Positions 1 through 5,513 of a stretch of DNA of 6,603 nucleotides are shown one piece after another. The DNA is from an uncultured Oscillibacter sp. (lineage in GTDB: Bacteria > Bacillota > Clostridia > Oscillospirales > Oscillospiraceae). The DNA is taken from the NCBI GenBank assembly GCA_900550685.1, contig URTS01000101.1:1-6603 (forward strand). Reading direction: 5' to 3'. Every line of letters starts with the position of its first letter. Within the stretch, counting starts at the first letter, position 1. The notes below the pieces were generated by a model. The model had not been told where the DNA came from, made no database searches, and saw nothing but the letters and a program-made list of their open reading frames with translations. Both the position numbers and the translations under genes were made by a program.

Positions 1-615
1 GCCCAGGAAGAAGGAGGTGTAGCCGGAGATAACCTCGGCATAGGTGAAAGCACCCACATAGCCCATCTTGGCCTGGTCGGCGGTGATGGTGCCGTTGTCG
101 ATCATCTCGTTGAGCTTCATGCCGGCGGCAACGCCAGCCAGGTAGCGGCCCTCATAGATGGAGGCGAAGGCGTTGTGGTAGTTGTCCAGACCCTCGGTGT
201 GGGCCTTGGTGCCGGTGGAGTGGCAGAACTGCACGTTGGGGAACTCCTTGGCAGCCTGGATCATGTAGTCCTCGTGGCCGAAGGAATCGGCGAAGATGAT
301 GTTGCAGCCGTCGTCAGCCAGTTCGGCAGCGGCATCATAGCATTCCTGGCCCTCGGGGATGTTGGTCTTGATGACGGACTCAACGCCCAGCTTCTCGCAG
401 GCAGCCTTGGCGGCGTTGATGAAGTTCAGGTCGTAGGTGGAGTTCTCATCATGGAGAATGATGAAGCCAACCTTGAAATCGGAATTGTCGGTGGTTTCAG
501 CAGAGGCATCGGTGGAATCGTCGGCTTTGGTAGTATCTTCGCTCTTCGTGCCGCCGCAGGCAGCCAAAGCGAGGATCATGGTGAGACTGAGGAGCAGTGC
601 AAAAAACTTCTTCAT
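1..615 (-). CDS. BMP-family ABC transporter substrate-binding lipoprotein (PnrA-like), N-terminal part
   Basis: The gene reads leftward from ATG 615-613 and stays open to the window edge, giving 205 residues without the C-terminus. A lipoprotein signal is plain: MKK, a hydrophobic stretch, then the lipobox LAAC with the acylated cysteine at residue 20. A Thr/Ser/Asp-rich linker (about 23-45) tethers the mature protein to the membrane. The rest matches the BMP/Med fold: a first strand followed by HDENSTYDLNF, the 'IIFADSFGHEDYM' region, and the signature RYLAGVAAG near residues 157-165, then MGYVGAF. Known members bind nucleosides or related ligands outside the cell and deliver them to an ABC importer; the ligand here cannot be told. 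Permease and ATPase genes would be expected further left, outside the window. The ribosome binding site AGGAGGA (630-624) lies 8 nt before the ATG. Family assignment is firm; the substrate is open. Confidence 0.93.
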   Translation of the reverse strand, partial: MKKFFALLLSLTMILALAACGGTKSEDTTKADDSTDASAETTDNSDFKVGFIILHDENSTYDLNFINAAKAACEKLGVESVIKTNIPEGQECYDAAAELADDGCNIIFADSFGHEDYMIQAAKEFPNVQFCHSTGTKAHTEGLDNYHNAFASIYEGRYLAGVAAGMKLNEMIDNGTITADQAKMGYVGAFTYAEVISGYTSFFLG

Positions 616-675
616 TTCTTAAATCCTCCTTCATATTCTGTGATCCCGGTCAAAAACCGTTGAATCAATAGTATT

Positions 676-704
676 ATCATACCGAAAAAAGGAAAAAATA
701 GCAA
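676..704 (-). promoter_or_regulatory. Candidate sigma-A promoter of the BMP lipoprotein gene
   Basis: On the minus strand TTGCTA (704-699, 4/6 to TTGACA) is separated by 17 bp from TATGAT (681-676, 5/6 to TATAAT). The spacer is T-rich. Transcription would start near 669, giving a leader of about 54 nt that contains a small CGGT/ACCG hairpin and the ribosome binding site. This is the best-scoring pair found by eye upstream of this gene; it is not experimentally supported. Confidence 0.6.
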
Positions 705-859
705 CACAAAATACTTATCAAATTGAACGAGAAAAGTACTACCTTTTTAGGCAAAGGGTAGATGAATCCCAAATTGGTAATACCTATCAGAAGTGCTGTC
801 TCTGTCTCAGAAAGATATAATCGTTTTCCAGTCCGTCTCTCCCGGAGCGCCCTTTCCGG

Positions 860-875
860 TGCAAAACGCTTTGCA
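860..875. repeat. Inverted repeat overlapping the recG -35 region
   Basis: TGCAAA-ACGC-TTTGCA is a perfect 6-bp inverted repeat with a 4-nt centre. It is flanked further out by a second, imperfect pair (TTTCCGG at 853-859 and CCGGGAAA at 881-888). Its right arm overlaps the proposed -35 of recG. The geometry would suit an operator for a dimeric regulator, but it could also be chance. No cognate regulator is in the window. Confidence 0.4.
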
Positions 876-898
876 AACTGCCGGGAAACGATTATAAT
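871..898 (+). promoter_or_regulatory. Candidate sigma-A promoter of recG
   Basis: A perfect TATAAT (893-898) is preceded by TTGCAA (871-876, 4/6) at 16 bp; TTTGCA at 870-875 gives an equal match at 17 bp. Transcription would begin near 905, about 36 nt before the recG start codon, so the leader is very short. The perfect -10 and its position directly upstream of the ribosome binding site make this the likely main promoter. Confidence 0.65.
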
Positions 899-926
899 AA
901 ATGTGATCCTATGTATATGCTTTGGA

Positions 927-933
927 AAGGAGG
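927..933 (+). promoter_or_regulatory. recG ribosome binding site that fixes the start at 941
   Basis: AAGGAGG at 927-933 lies 7 nt before ATG 941, ideal spacing. The in-frame ATG at 911 lies upstream of this site, would sit only a few bases from the predicted transcript end, and has no ribosome binding site. The protein from 941 also begins at the usual RecG N-terminus. Confidence 0.85.
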
Positions 934-940
934 CGGAGAT

Positions 941-2989
941 ATGGCAGATCTCAATACCGACGTGCGGTACATCAAGGGCGTGGGCGAGGCCAAGGCCAAA
1001 GCCCTGGGCAAGCTGGGCATCGCCACCCTGGGAGACCTGATCGGCTGGTTCCCCCGGCGCTATGACGACCGCCGGGAGGCGAAGCCTATCAGCCAGCTGA
1101 TCCCTGGAGAGACCGCATGCGTCTCCGCCATGATCGCCTCGGAGCCCCGGCTGGCCCACATCCGAAAGGGCATGGACCTGGTGAAGGTCCGGGCGGTGGA
1201 CGAAACCGGCGCCCTGGACATCACCTTTTTTAACCAGGCCTGGCTGAAGAACCAGCTGTGTGTGGGGGAAACTTATATTTTTTACGGAAAAGCCGATGGC
1301 ACCCTCCTGCGGAAAACCATGGTCAGTCCGGTGGTGGAGCCAGAGGGGCGACAGGAGAACACCGGCCGCATCGTGCCGGTCTATCCCCTCACCGTCGGGG
1401 TCAGCCAGCTTCTGCTGTCCCGGGCCATCCGCCAGGGGCTGGACGCCTGTGCGGACATCCTGCCGGACTGTCTGCCGGACGATGTGCGGCAGGCCCACCA
1501 GCTCTGCCGCATCAACTACGCCTACGAGAACATTCATTTCCCGGAATCCCCGGAGGCTTTGGACATCGCCCGGCGGCGGCTGGCCTTTGAGGAGCTGTTC
1601 TTCTTCGCCATCGGCCTGCGGATGCTGCGCTCCCGCCGGGAAACGGTGGACGTGGTCCCCTTCCGGGATGTGGATGTGGCTCCTTTCTATGACTCCCTGC
1701 CCTTCACCCTGACGGACGCTCAAAAGCGGTGCGTGAACGAGGCCATTGCCGACATGCGCAGCGGCAGGCCCATGAACCGGCTCTGCCAGGGAGACGTGGG
1801 CTCCGGCAAAACCATGGTGGCCGCTGCCTGCGTGTATTTCTGCGTGAAAAACGGCCGTCAGGCGGCCCTTATGGCCCCCACGGAGCTGCTGGCGGAGCAG
1901 CATTACCGGGGCCTTGCCCCCCTGCTGGAAAAGCTGAACATCCGCTGCGCCCTTCTCACCGGCTCTACCCCCGCCAAAACAAAGCGCTCCGTCACCGCCC
2001 AGCTGGCCGCCGGGGAGATCGACTTCGCCATCGGCACCCACGCCCTCATCTCCGGCGGCGTGGCCTACGCGGATCTGGGCCTGGTGGTGACGGACGAGCA
2101 GCACCGCTTCGGCGTGGCCCAGCGGACGGCCCTGGCTGAAAAGGGAGAGCATCCTCACACCCTGGTCATGTCCGCCACCCCCATTCCCCGGACTCTGGCT
2201 CTGATCCTGTACGGCGACCTGGACGTTTCCGTCATCGACCAGCTGCCCCCGGGCCGGAAGCCTATAGAAACTTATGCCGTTACCTCCGCTTATTATCCCA
2301 GGCTGTACGCATTTATCCGCAAACAGGTGGAGGCGGGGCGGCAGGTGTACATCGTCTGTCCCATGGTGTCCGAAAACGACGATCTGTCCGACGAGCGGAA
2401 GGCTGTGACCGAATACGCCCAAAGGCTGCAAAGCGAGATCTTCCCGGACTTAAAAGTGGCCTATGTCCACGGCAAGATGAAGGCCAAGGAAAAGGATGCC
2501 GTCATGGCCGCCTTTGCCGCCGGAGAATCCCACATTCTGGTGTCCACCACCGTCATTGAGGTGGGCGTGGACGTGCCCAACGCCAGTCTGATGGTGGTGG
2601 AGAACGCGGAGCGCTTCGGCCTCAGCCAGCTGCACCAGCTTCGCGGCCGGGTGGGCCGGGGACAGCACCAGTCCTACTGCGTGCTGGTGTCCGACAACAA
2701 GAACGACGAGACCCGGCAGCGTCTGCGGGCCATGACGAAAACTGCCGACGGCTTCAAGATCGCTGAGGAGGACCTGCGGCTCCGGGGCCCCGGCGACTTC
2801 TTCGGTGTCCGACAGCACGGCCTGCCGGGGCTGCGGGTGGCGGACATCGGCTGCGACACCCGGCTTTTGGCGGAGGCCCAATCCGCCGCCGAGGGACTTC
2901 TTGCCCAGGACCCGGACCTCTCCCACCACCCCGCCACGGCAGCGCGGGTACAGGCGCTGTTCCGGCAGAGTGAAAACAGCCTGAACTGA
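941..2989 (+). CDS. recG: ATP-dependent DNA helicase RecG
   Basis: RecG is a double-stranded DNA translocase that remodels stalled replication forks, D-loops, R-loops and Holliday junctions. The product has 682 residues, the usual family length. The N-terminus carries YIKGVG (10-15), typical of the start of the wedge region, followed by the OB-fold wedge domain. The superfamily 2 motifs are all visible: Walker A GDVGSGKT (284-291), the RecG-type motif II DEQHRFGV (from 385), motif III MSATPIPRT (from 410), YVHGKM (508-513), STTVIEVGVDVPNA (from 535) and motif VI QLHQLRGRVGRG (563-574). The C-terminal TRG region includes RGPGDFFGVRQHG (G618 onward). No frameshift or missing catalytic residue was seen. 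It is transcribed away from the BMP gene, with no tightly linked partner downstream, so it appears to be monocistronic. Identification is secure. Confidence 0.98.
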   Translation: MADLNTDVRYIKGVGEAKAKALGKLGIATLGDLIGWFPRRYDDRREAKPISQLIPGETACVSAMIASEPRLAHIRKGMDLVKVRAVDETGALDITFFNQAWLKNQLCVGETYIFYGKADGTLLRKTMVSPVVEPEGRQENTGRIVPVYPLTVGVSQLLLSRAIRQGLDACADILPDCLPDDVRQAHQLCRINYAYENIHFPESPEALDIARRRLAFEELFFFAIGLRMLRSRRETVDVVPFRDVDVAPFYDSLPFTLTDAQKRCVNEAIADMRSGRPMNRLCQGDVGSGKTMVAAACVYFCVKNGRQAALMAPTELLAEQHYRGLAPLLEKLNIRCALLTGSTPAKTKRSVTAQLAAGEIDFAIGTHALISGGVAYADLGLVVTDEQHRFGVAQRTALAEKGEHPHTLVMSATPIPRTLALILYGDLDVSVIDQLPPGRKPIETYAVTSAYYPRLYAFIRKQVEAGRQVYIVCPMVSENDDLSDERKAVTEYAQRLQSEIFPDLKVAYVHGKMKAKEKDAVMAAFAAGESHILVSTTVIEVGVDVPNASLMVVENAERFGLSQLHQLRGRVGRGQHQSYCVLVSDNKNDETRQRLRAMTKTADGFKIAEEDLRLRGPGDFFGVRQHGLPGLRVADIGCDTRLLAEAQSAAEGLLAQDPDLSHHPATAARVQALFRQSENSLN

Positions 2990-3048
2990 GCCGCTGAAGC
3001 CGGATTCCGCCGGTAATTTCCCTCTTGTCCGCCTCCTTCCGCAGCTTT

Positions 3049-3082
3049 CCCGGCGGGGTAAAAAGTTTTTCTTCCCGCCGGG
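3049..3082. other. GC-rich hairpin after recG, abutting the mgtE promoter
   Basis: CCCGGCGGG (3049-3057) and CCCGCCGGG (3074-3082) are perfect 9-bp inverted arms around a 16-nt A/T-rich loop. The hairpin is 60 nt downstream of the recG stop and ends exactly where the -35 TTGACA begins. The RNA 3' flank (UUGACAUUG) has no U run, so it is at best a non-canonical terminator for recG. Its position would also allow an effect on the mgtE promoter. I saw no better terminator between recG and this point. Confidence 0.5.
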
Positions 3083-3111
3083 TTGACATTGCTGTATATT
3101 TGGCATACTAT
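3083..3111 (+). promoter_or_regulatory. Sigma-A promoter of the M-box/mgtE transcript
   Basis: A perfect -35 TTGACA (3083-3088) and TACTAT (3106-3111, 4/6 to TATAAT with the key A2 and T6 kept) are separated by 17 bp. The predicted start near 3118 lies about 14 nt before the first pairing strand of the aptamer, which is the expected arrangement for a leader riboswitch. Confidence 0.75.
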
Positions 3112-3131
3112 AGATATAACAATTCGATAGA

Positions 3132-3286
3132 GTTCCGGTAGGTAAGGCTACCACAGGGATATGGATCGCTGCCGCAGAGTGATGGAGACATCATGAGAGG
3201 GTTTGAACAGGCGATATCGAACATCAAGGTATCATCTAACGCGATTTCACCGCCCTGTGAAGCTAAAGCTTGAACGGTGGGGAAAC
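3132..3286 (+). promoter_or_regulatory. M-box (ykoK-type) Mg2+-sensing riboswitch aptamer
   Basis: The conserved M-box elements are recognisable: GGTAGGTAAGGCTACC near the 5' end, ATATGGATCGCTGCCGC, and GTGAAGCTAAAGCTTGAACGG near the 3' end. Pairing readable from the sequence is nested as expected. There is a hairpin GGTAG/CTACC (3137-3141 with 3148-3152), a long-range helix ACAGGG/CCCTGT (3153-3158 with 3253-3258), then ATCGC/GCGAT (3165-3169 with 3241-3245). Two terminal hairpins follow, 3179-3184/3189-3194 with a GAGA loop and 3213-3218/3228-3233. A closing helix of GTTCC (3132-3136) with 3281-3286 (one bulge) is approximate. In known M-boxes Mg2+ compacts the RNA and switches expression off. 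The downstream gene is mgtE, which supports the identification. Confidence 0.92.
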
Positions 3287-3325
3287 GCCCTTTCTGTGCT
3301 TTCCCGGATGAATGAGGCTTCACCG
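3275..3325 (+). promoter_or_regulatory. Candidate antiterminator of the M-box expression platform
   Basis: CGGTG (3275-3279) can pair with CACCG (3321-3325), and the adjoining GGGAAA (3280-3285) with TTTCCC (3300-3305), giving one extended helix with an internal bulge. Its left strand overlaps the 3' strand of the aptamer's closing helix. Its right strand takes up half of the terminator's left arm. The two folds are thus mutually exclusive: low Mg2+ would favour this helix and read-through. The pairing is seen; the switching is inferred from the family. Confidence 0.65.
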
Positions 3326-3359
3326 CACCGGTTCCGGGCGGCGGAGCTTTTGTTTTGTT
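3317..3359 (+). terminator. Intrinsic terminator of the M-box leader (riboswitch-controlled)
   Basis: GCTTCACCGC (3317-3326) pairs with GCGGCGGAGC (3338-3347) with one G-U and one A-C mismatch; the apex CCGGTTCCGG can extend it. A T-rich tail, TTTTGTTTTGTT (3348-3359), follows directly. It lies between the aptamer and mgtE, so its formation when Mg2+ is bound would stop transcription before the gene. Confidence 0.85.
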
Positions 3360-3376
3360 CCGCCGGATTGTAAATA

Positions 3377-3401
3377 CCGGGCCCACTGCCCGGAAAGGAG
3401 G
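3377..3401 (+). promoter_or_regulatory. Small hairpin joined to the mgtE ribosome binding site
   Basis: CCGGGC (3377-3382) and GCCCGG (3388-3393) form a 6-bp GC hairpin with a 5-nt loop. The next base begins AAAGGAGG (3394-3401), which is 7 nt before ATG 3409. This ribosome binding site decides the start; the in-frame TTG at 3355 lies inside the terminator's T tract and has no ribosome binding site. The hairpin does not cover the binding site but would keep the upstream flank folded. Confidence 0.6.
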
Positions 3402-3408
3402 TCACGCT

Positions 3409-4791
3409 ATGTTTGAAATGGAAAATCGTGGGGAACTGGTCGAAAAAATTGAGGATCTGGTGAACCGAAAACGATATACGGAGCTGCGGGACCTCTTGTT
3501 GCCTATGGAGCCTGCGGACATCGCCATCCTGGCGGACGATCTGGATGACGAAAAGACCCTGCCCCTGCTGTTCCGGCTGCTGCCCAAGGAGCAGGCCGCC
3601 GAGGTGTTCGTGGAGCTGGAAAGCGACCAGCAGGAGCTGCTGATCCGGGGCTTTTCCAACACGGAGCTAAAAGAAGTGCTGGACGAGCTGTATCTGGACG
3701 ATACCGTGGACATCGTGGAGGAAATGCCTGCCAACATGGTCAAGCGCATTTTAAAGCACTCCGATCCGGATATGCGCAAGAGCATCAATGAAATTCTCAA
3801 GTACCCCGAGGATTCCACCGGCTCCATCATGACCACGGAGTATGTGGACCTGAAGGCCACCATGACCGTGTCGGACGCCCTGAAGCGCATCCGCCGCACC
3901 GGCCCGGACAAGGAGACCATCAACGTCTGCTACGTCATTGACGACGGCCGCCACCTTATCGGCGTCCTCTCCATCCGGACGCTGCTGCTGGCGGAGGAGG
4001 ACGATGTCATCGGCGACATCATGGAGCGGAACTTCGTCTGCGTCCAGACCCTGGATGACCAGGAGGAAACCGCCCAGGCCCTGAGCAAGTACGACTTCCT
4101 GGCCCTCCCCGTGGTGGACACGGAGAACCGCCTGGTGGGCATCGTCACCGTTGACGACGCCATCGACGTTTTGCAGGAGGAAACCACCGAGGATATCGAA
4201 AAGATGGCGGCTATGCTGCCTACCGACAAGCCCTACCTCCGTACCAGCGCCTTTGAGACCTTCAAGTCCCGCATCCCCTGGCTGCTGCTGCTGATGATTT
4301 CCGCCACCTTCACCGGGCAGATCATCTCCAGCTTTGAGGACGCCCTCAGTGCCTTCACCGTCCTCACCGCCTATATCCCCATGCTGATGGACACCGGCGG
4401 CAACTGCGGCTCCCAGGCCAGCGTTACCGTCATCCGCGGCATCTCCCTGGGGGACATCGAATTTTCCGATCTGATTCAGGTGGTGTGGAAGGAGTGCCGG
4501 GTGGCCCTGCTGTGCGGCGCGGTCCTGGCCGCCGCCAACTTCGTCAAGCTGATGCTGCTGGACCGGCTGGTGTTTCACAATCCCATTACCGTCACCGTGG
4601 CCGCTGTCATCTGCCTGACCCTGGTATGCACCGTGTTCGCTGCCAAGATCGTGGGCTGCATGCTGCCCCTGCTGGCCAAGAAGCTGGGCTTCGACCCCGC
4701 CGTGATGGCCTCCCCCTTCATCACCACCATCGTGGACGCCCTGTCCCTGCTGATCTACTTCCGTTTCGCCACCGTCCTGCTGGGCATCTGA
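3409..4791 (+). CDS. mgtE: Magnesium transporter MgtE
   Basis: MgtE is a dimeric inner-membrane Mg2+ channel whose cytosolic domains sense Mg2+ and close the pore. The product has 460 residues, the normal length. The order is: the acidic helical N domain (about 10-130, including a VDIVEEMPA segment typical of the family); CBS 1 starting near STGSIMTTEYV (136-146); CBS 2 from about 205 to 258, including GIVTVDDAIDVL; a plug helix; and five membrane segments (about 290-310, 313-330, 365-384, 391-420 and 431-457). The family's signature loop is present as MDTGGNCGSQASVTVIRG (327-344). An aspartate in the last helix (D443, in TTIVDALSLLIYF) fits the pore Asp known from Thermus MgtE. The gene is preceded by an M-box leader, so it is expected to be induced by Mg2+ shortage. 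It looks monocistronic, ending at the terminator 14 nt downstream. Confidence 0.97.
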   Translation: MFEMENRGELVEKIEDLVNRKRYTELRDLLLPMEPADIAILADDLDDEKTLPLLFRLLPKEQAAEVFVELESDQQELLIRGFSNTELKEVLDELYLDDTVDIVEEMPANMVKRILKHSDPDMRKSINEILKYPEDSTGSIMTTEYVDLKATMTVSDALKRIRRTGPDKETINVCYVIDDGRHLIGVLSIRTLLLAEEDDVIGDIMERNFVCVQTLDDQEETAQALSKYDFLALPVVDTENRLVGIVTVDDAIDVLQEETTEDIEKMAAMLPTDKPYLRTSAFETFKSRIPWLLLLMISATFTGQIISSFEDALSAFTVLTAYIPMLMDTGGNCGSQASVTVIRGISLGDIEFSDLIQVVWKECRVALLCGAVLAAANFVKLMLLDRLVFHNPITVTVAAVICLTLVCTVFAAKIVGCMLPLLAKKLGFDPAVMASPFITTIVDALSLLIYFRFATVLLGI

Positions 4792-4805
4792 AATATATAG
4801 GAAAG

Positions 4806-4842
4806 CGCCCCTGTATGACTGCGTCATACAGGGGCGTTTTTT
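4806..4842 (+). terminator. Strong intrinsic terminator of mgtE
   Basis: Arms CGCCCCTGTATGAC (4806-4819) and GTCATACAGGGGCG (4823-4836) form a perfect 14-bp stem with a 3-nt loop, followed by six T residues (4837-4842). On the minus strand the hairpin is followed only by TTTCC, so it would be a weaker stop for the convergent acetyltransferase transcript. Confidence 0.95.
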
Positions 4843-4871
4843 ATATGGGTCTCAATGAACTTGAATCACTT

Positions 4872-4902
4872 ATTCCAATTGATCCATTTATTAAATTGGA
4901 AT
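4872..4902. repeat. AT-rich inverted repeat downstream of the acetyltransferase gene
   Basis: ATTCCAATT (4872-4880) and AATTGGAAT (4894-4902) are perfect 9-bp arms around a 13-nt loop. It sits 43 bp past the acetyltransferase stop, between the converging genes. Neither flank carries a clean T run; the minus-strand flank (AAGTGATTC) has none, so it is a poor intrinsic terminator. It may be a weak transcript end or an accident of AT-rich sequence. Confidence 0.4.
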
Positions 4903-4945
4903 TTGTTTGTACAATGTTCAAGATATAACTGTTATTATGTCTTGA

Positions 4946-5470
4946 TTAGAGTACAAACTCATATAAGAGGAACTTCCTCGGTACTCCAATATCAACATAT
5001 GTGATTTCAACCTTATCCACATACTTAAATCCAAACGACATATACATTTTCTGTGGAATATCATTTCCCTCTATGCAATCAAGACGAATTGATTTAAGGT
5101 TTCTTTCCCTTGCTGTGTCTATTGCGTGTTGAACTAACTGCTTCGAGTATCCATGACCTCCATATTCCGGAAGGACACGCAAGGCATGAAGAACTACTGT
5201 CTCGTTATCATTTGCATCAATAAGCCATTTAACTGCGTGATACGCCTCATCACGATCATGATTCATAATATACGCCGCAACAATTCGACCATCTTCAATA
5301 CCGATAAACTGATTTCTCTCTTTGATTGCATCTTTGATCATTTCATCTGGAGGGAAACCACCTTTATCTCCCTCCGGCAGAAAATCTTTTCCGCTCAAAA
5401 CTTTACACATACCGTCATAAAACTGTCGCAATTCTATAAAATTTTTCTCTTCTGCATATCTGATAATCAT
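4946..5470 (-). CDS. GNAT-family N-acetyltransferase
   Basis: The product has 174 residues, standard for a single-domain GNAT that transfers an acetyl group from acetyl-CoA to an amine on an unidentified acceptor. It starts as MIIRYAEEKNF, a common N-terminal strand and helix. A central strand (NQFIGIEDGRIVAAYIM) is followed by motif A, VLHALRVLPEYGGHGYSKQL, where the CoA-pyrophosphate loop reads G-G-H-G-Y-S instead of the usual Q/R-x-x-G-x-G/A. Motif B follows as LDCIEGNDIPQKMYMSFGFKYV. GGAGGG (5486-5481) stands 10 nt before the ATG. The gene follows the radical SAM gene on the same strand after 43 bp, but its AT-rich composition and use of A/T-ending codons differ sharply from its neighbours, suggesting acquisition. 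There is no hint of the acceptor substrate; resistance, protein and small-molecule acetylation are all possible. Confidence 0.9.
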   Translation of the reverse strand: MIIRYAEEKNFIELRQFYDGMCKVLSGKDFLPEGDKGGFPPDEMIKDAIKERNQFIGIEDGRIVAAYIMNHDRDEAYHAVKWLIDANDNETVVLHALRVLPEYGGHGYSKQLVQHAIDTARERNLKSIRLDCIEGNDIPQKMYMSFGFKYVDKVEITYVDIGVPRKFLLYEFVL

Positions 5471-5513
5471 AGAAATCTATCCCTCCAACTTCCGATTTGC
5501 CTGTTCAGTTCTC

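Larger units (their letters stand above)
616..940. other. Divergent intergenic region between the BMP lipoprotein gene and recG
   Basis: This 325-bp stretch separates two divergently transcribed genes and holds no convincing coding sequence. It contains the minus-strand promoter at 676-704, the plus-strand recG promoter at 871-898, and an inverted repeat at 860-875. The middle part (about 722-855) has no assigned role. It includes an isolated TATAAT at 816-821 with no acceptable -35 at 16-18 bp, and no terminator-like hairpin with a T run. Confidence 0.7.
4843..5513. other. AT-rich segment holding the acetyltransferase gene
   Basis: Two 60-base lines counted inside it (4981-5040 and 5041-5100) contain 20 and 19 G/C, against 40 in a recG line (2581-2640). 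The change begins just after the mgtE terminator and ends near the stop codon of the radical SAM gene. No transposase, integrase, tRNA or clear direct repeat was seen at either edge, so the route of entry is unknown. Confidence 0.7.

Noticed and set aside
175..663. Plus-strand open frame of 162 codons opposite the BMP lipoprotein gene
   Set aside because: The minus-strand frame has a lipobox, ribosome binding site and BMP signatures. The plus frame is its mirror, with a G/V-rich translation.
816..821. Isolated TATAAT as a second recG promoter
   Set aside because: No hexamer resembling TTGACA stands 16-18 bp upstream; the -10 at 893-898 is better placed.
762..1040. Plus-strand open frame of 92 codons running into recG in another frame
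   Set aside because: There is no ribosome binding site before 762, it crosses the recG promoter and ribosome binding site, and its end reads recG out of frame.
677..2431. Open frame of 584 codons on the minus strand opposite recG
   Set aside because: It lies across an unmistakable recG in a GC-rich gene, where antisense frames stay open by chance. Its translation is rich in G, H, Q and V without any recognisable domain, and it crosses the divergent promoter region.
3355..3408. TTG at 3355 as an upstream start for MgtE
   Set aside because: It lies in the T tract of the riboswitch terminator, has no ribosome binding site, and would add 18 residues not typical of the family.
3751..4827. Open frame of 358 codons on the minus strand opposite mgtE
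   Set aside because: It is a composition shadow of mgtE: low-complexity G/H/Q/D-rich translation, no ribosome binding site, and it begins in the mgtE terminator.
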